Positions 42,202 through 48,685 of a stretch of 48,685 bases of DNA are shown piece after piece. The position numbers and the translations under genes are program-made. The DNA comes from an uncultured SAR116 cluster alpha proteobacterium (GTDB lineage: Bacteria > Pseudomonadota > Alphaproteobacteria > Puniceispirillales > Marisalimonadaceae). The notes below the pieces were generated by a model that was not told where the DNA came from, ran no database searches, and saw only the letters and a program-made list of their open reading frames with translations. The stretch spans positions 1 to 48,685 of the forward strand of contig CABYED010000014.1 of NCBI GenBank assembly GCA_902517815.1, in the 5' to 3' direction. Positions within the stretch are counted from its first letter, which is position 1; the number at the start of each line of letters is the position of its first letter.

Positions 42202-44271
42202 ATGTTTAAAAAAATCTTAATTGCAAATCGTGGAGAAATAGCCTGTAGAATAATCAAAACTGCAAAAAAAATGAAGATTAAAACTGTTGCAGTTTTTTCA
42301 GATGCTGACAGGTATGCAGAACATGTTCGTTTAGCAGATGAAGCAGTTTGTCTAGGACCATCTCCAGCTTCAGAGAGTTATCTTAGAGCCGATTTGATAA
42401 TAAAAGCGTGTAAGGAAAAAAAATGTGATGCCTTACATCCAGGGTATGGATTTTTATCCGAAAACTCTAGTTTTTCAGAATCTTTAAGTAAAGCTGGAAT
42501 TACTTTTATTGGCCCTTCAAAATCAGCAATAGCGTCAATGGGTGATAAGATTGAATCTAAAAAAATTGCTAAGTCAGCAAATGTTAATACTGTTCCCGGT
42601 CATATTGGAATAATAAAGAATAAAAATGAAGCAACAAAGATTGCAGATGAAATAGGCTATCCGGTTATGATAAAGGCTAGTGCGGGTGGCGGCGGTAAAG
42701 GTATGCGAATTGCATTTTCAAGTGATCAGGTAGAAGATAATTTTGAAAGAGCTTCAAGTGAGGCTCTTAAGAGTTTTGGCGACAAACGTATTTTTATAGA
42801 AAAATTTATCACCGAACCAAGACATATTGAAATACAAGTATTAGCAGATAATTTTGGCAATGTAATTTATTTAGGTGAGAGAGAATGTTCTATTCAAAGA
42901 AGAAACCAAAAGGTCATCGAAGAGGCCCCTTCACCTTTTTTAGATAAACAAACAAGAAAACAGATGGGTGATCAAGCCGTTCAATTGTCAAAAAAAGTTA
43001 ATTATAGTAGCGCTGGTACAGTTGAATTTATAGTTGATAAAGATAAAAATTTTTATTTTTTAGAGATGAATACACGTCTTCAAGTTGAGCACCCTGTTAC
43101 TGAATTAATCACAGGGATAGATTTAGTAGAGCAGATGATTAACATAGCATATGGAAAAAAACTAGAAATTACCCAAAATGATATTTATTTAAACGGTTCA
43201 GCAATTGAAACTAGAATATATGCAGAAAATCCCTATAAAAATTTTCTACCCTCGATTGGAAGATTGACTAAATATAATCCACCTAAAGAAACGCAACATC
43301 TGGATGGCACAATTACTAGAAATGATACTGGAGTTAGAGAAGGTGATGATGTATCAATGTTCTATGATCCTATGATTGCAAAATTATGTTCTTGGGGGAA
43401 AACACGTGATTTATCTATTAATAGAATGGAATCTGACTTAGACAACTTTTTACTTGAAGGGATAGATCATAATATATCCTTTCTTTCAGCTATTTTATCA
43501 AATAAAAGATTTAAATCTGGCGATATAAACACTGCATTTATAGAAGAGGAATTTAGAGAAGGATTTCAAGGAATAATTCCAAACAAGAAATTGGAATGGA
43601 CTCTAGGATCTTTAGTTTTAGCATATCATATTTGTGAAATTTCAAAAAATTTTGAAATTTTTGAAAATGATCAGATTTCTGATGAGTGGGAAGTTTATCT
43701 TCATTACAAGCAATCCCCACAAAATCCTTCAAAATTGAAATATATGATCAATAAAGATAATTTAAATTTGCCTTTTGTTTGTATTAAGCCAATGCAAAAT
43801 CAAATAACAAAGGGTCTGATTGATGATTTTTTTACAATTGAAGTACACCAAGATTTTATAAAAAAATTAGTTACATTCAAAATAAACTCACAAGATCCAT
43901 CAAACAAACCTCAAAATATTCAATGTAGATTAAATAGCAAAAATACTAATGTCGAGTTTCAATATAGAGGAATTACAATGTCGGTAAATGTGTTTCCAAA
44001 ACACGTAGCTGATTATCATAAATATATGAAACCAATAAAAAACTTAGATAAATCAAATCTATTGATCTGCCCAATGCCAGGAAAATTAATTAAAATACTA
44101 GTGAAAGAAAATCAGATTATTGAAGAAGGGCAATCCTTATGTGTTGTGGAAGCAATGAAAATGGAGAATACATTAGTTGCTCCAAAACAATGCACTATTA
44201 AAAAAATCAATTATAAAGAAGGCGAAACGTTATCTGTTGATCAAGTCATTATGGAGTTTTCATTTAAATAA
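42202..44271 (+). CDS. pccA: propionyl-CoA carboxylase alpha subunit, biotin-containing
   Basis: The 689-residue protein combines biotin carboxylase (1-450), a BT linking domain (about 480-610) and a C-terminal biotinyl domain. Motifs are ANRGEIACRIIKTAKKM at 8-24, the ATP loop KASAGGGGKGMR (about 157-168), ERECSIQRRNQKVIEEAPSP (about 229-248), and the biotin lysine K653 in EAMKMEN. It carboxylates biotin with bicarbonate and ATP, and PccB then makes (S)-methylmalonyl-CoA. Length fits PccA. The biotin ligase is not in the window. Confidence 0.95.
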   Translation: MFKKILIANRGEIACRIIKTAKKMKIKTVAVFSDADRYAEHVRLADEAVCLGPSPASESYLRADLIIKACKEKKCDALHPGYGFLSENSSFSESLSKAGITFIGPSKSAIASMGDKIESKKIAKSANVNTVPGHIGIIKNKNEATKIADEIGYPVMIKASAGGGGKGMRIAFSSDQVEDNFERASSEALKSFGDKRIFIEKFITEPRHIEIQVLADNFGNVIYLGERECSIQRRNQKVIEEAPSPFLDKQTRKQMGDQAVQLSKKVNYSSAGTVEFIVDKDKNFYFLEMNTRLQVEHPVTELITGIDLVEQMINIAYGKKLEITQNDIYLNGSAIETRIYAENPYKNFLPSIGRLTKYNPPKETQHLDGTITRNDTGVREGDDVSMFYDPMIAKLCSWGKTRDLSINRMESDLDNFLLEGIDHNISFLSAILSNKRFKSGDINTAFIEEEFREGFQGIIPNKKLEWTLGSLVLAYHICEISKNFEIFENDQISDEWEVYLHYKQSPQNPSKLKYMINKDNLNLPFVCIKPMQNQITKGLIDDFFTIEVHQDFIKKLVTFKINSQDPSNKPQNIQCRLNSKNTNVEFQYRGITMSVNVFPKHVADYHKYMKPIKNLDKSNLLICPMPGKLIKILVKENQIIEEGQSLCVVEAMKMENTLVAPKQCTIKKINYKEGETLSVDQVIMEFSFK

Positions 44272-44295
44272 AAATTATAAAAGTATGAGATTTGT

Positions 44296-46470
44296 ATGAA
44301 GAAAAAAGATAATTTAGAAAACTGGAAGAAAAACGCTATTAATGAGTTAAAAACTCCAAATGTTGATAATATCTTCATTAACACACAAGAAGGAATTAAT
44401 ATAAAGCCATTATACACTTCAGAAGACAATGAAAATATTACTCATCTTGATAGTTATCCTGGTGAACCTCCATTTTTAAGAGGCCCTAAAGCCACAATGT
44501 ATACAGGTAGACCTTGGACAATTCGGCAATATGCTGGTTTTTCAACAGCTTCAGAATCGAATAAATTTTATAAAAAAAATCTGGCCTCTGGACAAAAAGG
44601 TTTGTCAGTTGCTTTTGATCTAGCAACTCACAGGGGCTACGATTCAGATCATGAGAGGGTATATGGAGATGTAGGCAAAGCTGGTGTCGCTATAGATAGT
44701 GTAGAGGATATGAAAATTCTTTTTGATGGTATTCCTCTTGATAAAATGTCGGTATCAATGACAATGAATGGGGCAGTTCTACCTGTGTTAGCAGGTTATA
44801 TAGTTGCGGCACAAGAACAAGATGTAAGTACAAGAGAACTTAGCGGAACTATACAGAATGACATACTTAAAGAATTCATGGTTAGGAACACTTATATTTA
44901 CCCCCCAGAACCGTCTATGAGAATTGTCTCTGATATTATCAATTTTACATCAAAAGAAATGCCAAAATTTAATTCTATATCTATTTCAGGTTATCATATG
45001 CAGGAGGCAGGTGCCTCTCTCGTTCAAGAATTAGCTTTTACCATTGCAGATGGATTAGAATACATAAGAGCAGCAACAAAAAGTGGGTTATTGGTTGATG
45101 ATTTTGCACCTAGATTATCCTTTTTCTTTGCTATAGGAATGAATTTTTTTATGGAAGCTGCTAAATTGAGAGCAGCGAGATATTTATGGTCACAATGGAC
45201 AAAAAAGTTGTTTAATTGTCAAAATCCAAAATCACAAATGCTGAGAACCCATTGTCAAACGTCTGGGGCAAGTTTACAAGAGCAAGATCCTTACAATAAT
45301 ATTATTAGAACTACTATTGAAGCTCTAGCGGCTACTTTAGGGGGGACACAATCTTTACATACAAATTCATTTGATGAAGCAATAGGTTTGCCCACTGAAT
45401 TTTCTGCTAAAATAGCTAGAAACACTCAATTAATCCTTCAACATGAAACCGGTATTACAGATACAGTGGATCCACTTGCAGGTAGTTATTTTGTTGAGAG
45501 TATGACAAAAGAGTTAATTGATAAATCTAATGAATTAATTGAAAAAATCGAAGAAATGGGAGGTATGACTGTAGCTGTAATTAATGGTTTTCCAAAATCT
45601 GAAATAGAAATTTCCGCGACAAAACGTCAAGCAAAAATTGATTCTGGAGAACAAGTAATTGTAGGAGTGAACAAATATAAATCAGATGAAAAAGAAAAGG
45701 TAGACGTTTTAGATATTGATAATAAAGCAGTTCGTGAAGAGCAAATTAAAAAATTAAATGAAATAAAACAAGCTAGAAATTCTAAAGAAGTCAACAAAGC
45801 ATTACAAAACTTAAAACAAGCTGCAAAAGAAAATATAGGTAACTTATTAGATTTGACAGTTGTTGCAATTGAAGCAAGAGCAACTGTTGGTGAGGTGTCT
45901 TATGCTCTAGAAGAAGTCTATGGTCGTTATGGAGTAAAACAAGATATAATTAAAGATGTATACAAAAGTTCTTATCAAAATGAAGAAGACTTTAAAGAGG
46001 TGGATATTGCTTTATCTAATTTTAAAAATATTGCAGGCGAAAATCCAAAAATTTTTATGGCTAAACTTGGACAAGATGGTCATGACAGAGGAGCAAAAGT
46101 AATTGCTTCTGCTTTTACAGATATTGGTTTCTCAGTTGAGATTGGTACTTTGTTTCAAACTCCCAAGGAGGCTGTTGATCTTGCTATAGAATTAGGGGTG
46201 CACGTCATTGGTATATCCTCTCTAGCAGCGGGTCATAAAACATTGATACCTGAATTAATAGATGAACTTAAAAAAAGACAAGCTGATGATATTCTTGTAG
46301 TTTGTGGTGGTGTAATCCCTGCACAAGATTATCAATTTTTATATGATGCTGGTGTTGCAGCTATCTTTGGACCTGGCACACCTATTCCTGATGCTGCATC
46401 AACAACTATAAATAAAGCAGCCGAACAATTAATGAGAATGCATAATTTTAGAAAAGCTAGAACGAAATAA
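44296..46470 (+). CDS. scpA: methylmalonyl-CoA mutase (B12-dependent, single chain)
   Basis: The 724-residue protein is a full catalytic chain. Residues about 20-560 are the (beta/alpha)8 barrel with [29 protein letters not shown] (about 54-82), [14 protein letters not shown] (about 106-119) and [24 protein letters not shown]. The C-terminal B12 domain has the DxHxxG motif, D594, H596 and G599, with GGVIPAQD and [10 protein letters not shown] after it. It converts (R)-methylmalonyl-CoA to succinyl-CoA, so needs adenosylcobalamin. Some species use a two-subunit enzyme; this is the homodimer type. The G-protein chaperone MeaB is not found in the window. Confidence 0.96.
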   Translation: MKKKDNLENWKKNAINELKTPNVDNIFINTQEGINIKPLYTSEDNENITHLDSYPGEPPFLRGPKATMYTGRPWTIRQYAGFSTASESNKFYKKNLASGQKGLSVAFDLATHRGYDSDHERVYGDVGKAGVAIDSVEDMKILFDGIPLDKMSVSMTMNGAVLPVLAGYIVAAQEQDVSTRELSGTIQNDILKEFMVRNTYIYPPEPSMRIVSDIINFTSKEMPKFNSISISGYHMQEAGASLVQELAFTIADGLEYIRAATKSGLLVDDFAPRLSFFFAIGMNFFMEAAKLRAARYLWSQWTKKLFNCQNPKSQMLRTHCQTSGASLQEQDPYNNIIRTTIEALAATLGGTQSLHTNSFDEAIGLPTEFSAKIARNTQLILQHETGITDTVDPLAGSYFVESMTKELIDKSNELIEKIEEMGGMTVAVINGFPKSEIEISATKRQAKIDSGEQVIVGVNKYKSDEKEKVDVLDIDNKAVREEQIKKLNEIKQARNSKEVNKALQNLKQAAKENIGNLLDLTVVAIEARATVGEVSYALEEVYGRYGVKQDIIKDVYKSSYQNEEDFKEVDIALSNFKNIAGENPKIFMAKLGQDGHDRGAKVIASAFTDIGFSVEIGTLFQTPKEAVDLAIELGVHVIGISSLAAGHKTLIPELIDELKKRQADDILVVCGGVIPAQDYQFLYDAGVAAIFGPGTPIPDAASTTINKAAEQLMRMHNFRKARTK

Positions 46471-46499
46471 TTGTTATTTTTTTGGGGAGGGAGGTAAAT

Positions 46500-48386
46500 T
46501 TGGGAAATTACAAAAAAATTTATGATAATTGGCAAAAATACCCAAAAACATTTTGGAAAGAACAATCTGAAAATATTGATTGGGAAAAAAACCCTGGAAA
46601 GATATTAGATGATGATAACAAACCATTTTATAAATGGTATCCAGATGGAAGTTTAAACACATGTTTCAATGCAGTCGACAGACACGTTATAAGTGGGAGA
46701 GGGGAACAAAATGCAATATTGTATGATAGTCCTGTCACAAACACAAAAAAGAAAATTACCTATTCAGAACTTAAATATCAAGTTTCCATTTTTGCTGGAG
46801 CACTTAAAAAATTAGGTGTTCTAAAGGGGGATCGTGTAATCATTTATATGCCAATGATACCTGAAGCGTTGGTGGCCATGCTAGCTTGTTCTAGACTAGG
46901 AGCAATTCACTCTGTAGTATTTGGTGGTTTTGCTTCAAATGAACTAGCCGTAAGAATTGATGATTGTAAGCCAAAAATAATAGTGTCTGCATCGTGTGGG
47001 CATGAGCCAAATAGAATTGTTGAATATAAACCCTTGCTTGATAACGCAATTAAAATTGCCAGTCATCAAGTAGAAAGATGTATAATTTATCAACGTGAAG
47101 GCCTAAATGTTGAGCTTATTTCAGGCCAAGATATAGATTGGAATGAGGTTGTTAAAGATGTTTCATTGGCTGATCCTGTTGAAGTACAAGCAAACGACCC
47201 TTTGTATATTTTATATACATCAGGAACAACTGGAAAACCTAAAGGAGTTGTTAGGGATAATGGAGGACATGCGGTGTCTCTAAAATGGTCAATGAAAAAT
47301 ATATATAATGTAGAACCTGGGGATGTTTATTGGGCTGCTTCGGATATTGGATGGGTAGTTGGTCATTCTTATATCGTTTATGCACCTTTGCTTCATGGTT
47401 GTACGACAATTTTATTTGAAGGAAAACCCGTCGGGACACCAGATTCTGGGACATTTTGGAGAATTATTTCTGAGTATAAGGTCAAGGTATTATTTACAGC
47501 TCCAACAGCTCTAAGAGCTGTCAAGAGAGATGACCCAAATGGTAAGTTTATTAAAAAATTCGATTTAACATCCTTGCAGTCTCTATTTCTTGCTGGAGAA
47601 AGAGCTGATCCTGATACGGTGTTGTGGCTGGAAAGAAAATTAAATATTCCTATAATTGACCATTGGTGGCAAACAGAAACTGGATGGCCTGTTGCTGCAA
47701 ACCCTTTAGGTATAGAATCGCTTCCAATTAAAATTGGTTCCCCCACTTTAGCTATGCCAGGATATGATGTTAGGGTTTTATCAGAAGATGGCAATGAGGT
47801 TCCAAAAGGAACATTAGGAGCAATTTCAATAAAATTACCTTTGCCACCAGGATCTTTACCTAGTTTGTGGAATGCAGATGAAAGATTTATAGAGTCTTAT
47901 TTATCAACTTTTGAAGGTTTTTATGAAACAGGAGACGCAGGTTATCAAGACGAGGACGGTTATTTATACATTATGTCAAGAACTGATGATGTGATAAATG
48001 TAGCAGGTCATAGGCTTTCAACAGGCGCAATGGAAGAAACTTTATCTAATCATGTAGATGTAGCTGAATGTGCAGTTGTGGGTGTTTCAGATGATTTAAA
48101 AGGACAAGTTCCATTAGGATTGATATGCTTGAATAAAGGATGTAATAAAACTCATGAGGATGTGTGTAAAGAAGTTGTAGATTTAGTTCGAAATGAAATA
48201 GGCCCAGTTGCTGCATTTAAATCAGTTGCTGTTGTTTCTGCACTTCCAAAGACTAGATCGGGAAAAATTTTAAGAGCCACTATAAGAAAAATAGCTGATA
48301 AAGTTGAATGGGAAATGCCTGCCACAGTAGATAATCCACAAGTTTTTAAAGAAATTGAAGAAGCTTTAAAACCATTAGGTTATTAA
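46500..48386 (+). CDS. prpE: propionyl-CoA synthetase
   Basis: This AMP-forming ligase is 628 residues from TTG 46500, chosen because GGGAGG (46489-46494) lies 5 bases upstream; a TTG at 46482 also exists in frame but precedes that site. Motifs: LYTSGTTGKPKGVVRDNGGH, DHWWQTETGWP, YETGDAGYQDEDGYLYIMSRTDD and [18 protein letters not shown] with the catalytic lysine. VVRDNGGH and ASCGHEPNRIVEYKPLLDNAI distinguish PrpE from acetyl-CoA synthetases. It makes propionyl-CoA, the substrate of the carboxylase encoded just upstream. The 29-base gap after the mutase gene supports a single propionate operon. Confidence 0.94.
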   Translation: MGNYKKIYDNWQKYPKTFWKEQSENIDWEKNPGKILDDDNKPFYKWYPDGSLNTCFNAVDRHVISGRGEQNAILYDSPVTNTKKKITYSELKYQVSIFAGALKKLGVLKGDRVIIYMPMIPEALVAMLACSRLGAIHSVVFGGFASNELAVRIDDCKPKIIVSASCGHEPNRIVEYKPLLDNAIKIASHQVERCIIYQREGLNVELISGQDIDWNEVVKDVSLADPVEVQANDPLYILYTSGTTGKPKGVVRDNGGHAVSLKWSMKNIYNVEPGDVYWAASDIGWVVGHSYIVYAPLLHGCTTILFEGKPVGTPDSGTFWRIISEYKVKVLFTAPTALRAVKRDDPNGKFIKKFDLTSLQSLFLAGERADPDTVLWLERKLNIPIIDHWWQTETGWPVAANPLGIESLPIKIGSPTLAMPGYDVRVLSEDGNEVPKGTLGAISIKLPLPPGSLPSLWNADERFIESYLSTFEGFYETGDAGYQDEDGYLYIMSRTDDVINVAGHRLSTGAMEETLSNHVDVAECAVVGVSDDLKGQVPLGLICLNKGCNKTHEDVCKEVVDLVRNEIGPVAAFKSVAVVSALPKTRSGKILRATIRKIADKVEWEMPATVDNPQVFKEIEEALKPLGY

Positions 48387-48394
48387 TTTTAACT

Positions 48395-48685
48395 TTATGA
48401 AACTTTCATAATAAATTTTCCAACATGATCTCCTTTTTCAAGAGCCTTATGTGCTTCACTAGCATCGCTTAATAGAAATTCCCTTTGAATTATTGGTTTA
48501 ATTTTACCTTTGTCTAAATATTCCCAAGCATTTTTAAATAAACTATTTACATATTCTGTTTTTTTTGTTGATGGTTGAGGCCTCAATGTTGATCCAGTTA
48601 TTGTTTGTCTTTTTATCATTATATTTGCAAAATTAACTTCATCCTTAATACCACCTTGGACGGCAATAACAACTAGTCTTCCGTT
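48395..48685 (-). CDS. NAD(P)H quinone oxidoreductase-like protein (PIG3/MDR type), C-terminal part, truncated by window edge
   Basis: The frame is open to the right edge and ends at TGA 48395-48397, giving 97 residues of a longer protein. The start GRLVVIAVQGGIKDEVNFA and the motif ITGSTLRPQ match the C-terminal part of zinc-free medium-chain reductases of the TP53I3/PIG3 group. The tail KPIIQREFLLSDASEAHKALEKGDHVGKFIMKV is the usual C-terminus of that family. The Rossmann GxGxxG and N-terminus lie beyond the window. An internal ATG at 48619 should not be read as the start. It converges on prpE with an 8-base gap. Confidence 0.85.
   Translation of the reverse strand, partial: NGRLVVIAVQGGIKDEVNFANIMIKRQTITGSTLRPQPSTKKTEYVNSLFKNAWEYLDKGKIKPIIQREFLLSDASEAHKALEKGDHVGKFIMKVS

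Noticed and set aside
48395-48619. A complete 74-residue protein at the right edge
   Set aside because: The same frame stays open to the window edge with matching oxidoreductase sequence, so this is a partial gene.
1-48685. tRNA, rRNA, CRISPR, insertion sequences or integrase genes
   Set aside because: Gaps are too short and none shows a cloverleaf, direct repeat-spacer pattern, terminal inverted repeats or transposase-like frame by eye. A covariance search would be needed for small RNAs.

Overview
The window looks like a stretch of chromosome from a free-living, streamlined, AT-rich (about 30% GC by eye) marine alphaproteobacterium, of the broad SAR11/HIMB59/AEGEAN-169 type. The reasons are very short intergenic gaps, many 4-base start/stop overlaps, low GC, a MobA-MobB fusion, the long two-domain dCTP deaminase, the argD-argF-hslO order, and many ABC importers and acyl-CoA genes. 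Lineage is inferred from gene style only; no rRNA or tRNA was seen. No insertion sequence, integrase, phage gene or CRISPR array was found, and no gap exceeds about 140 bases.

Region 1 (1-11540) is a molybdenum/tungsten island. On the plus strand a tight run holds the end of a beta-propeller/cytochrome c protein, a 40-residue membrane peptide, an exported trypsin-like protease and moeA. moeA is broken by a frameshift at a run of eight G. Converging on it is a minus-strand operon: ModE-like regulator, fdhD, mobAB fusion and a 2OG-Fe(II) oxygenase. A second regulator (helix-turn-helix joined to a periplasmic-binding-like domain) diverges from the ModE-like gene. Further right, tupA faces away from tupB-tupC, giving a tungstate importer. 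Between them lie a divergent idnD/idnO pair (idonate/5-ketogluconate metabolism) and an Lrp-type regulator. FdhD, MoeA, MobAB and Tup together predict a tungsten or molybdenum bis-MGD enzyme, probably a formate dehydrogenase or relative, just left of the window.

Region 2 (11535-20036) looks like a system for N-acylated amino acids or small peptides: an M20 deacylase, an N-formylglutamate amidohydrolase-like enzyme, a fused double ABC ATPase, an aspartoacylase-like deacylase, two Dpp-type permeases and a family 5 binding protein. A perfect 13-bp hairpin separates the binding-protein gene from the permeases.

Region 3 (20168-29024) is accessory metabolism: alpha/beta hydrolase and MFS exporter; EamA and MFS transporters with a beta-hydroxyacid-dehydrogenase-like enzyme, a rhodanese and a DUF4864-like secreted protein; then a TPR protein, a two-subunit CoA transferase and a TVP38-type membrane protein.

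Region 4 (29021-40066) is mostly housekeeping: acetyl-CoA synthetase, RecX, an ABC-2 permease, dCTP deaminase, ArgD, ArgF, Hsp33, TrkH, FolE, a lone ABC ATPase and a SprT-like metalloprotein.

Region 5 (40070-48685) is a propionate module: methylmalonyl-CoA epimerase, propionyl-CoA carboxylase beta and alpha, B12-dependent methylmalonyl-CoA mutase and propionyl-CoA synthetase, taking propionate to succinyl-CoA. pccB has no ATG, GTG or TTG at its expected start. The window ends inside a quinone oxidoreductase-like gene.
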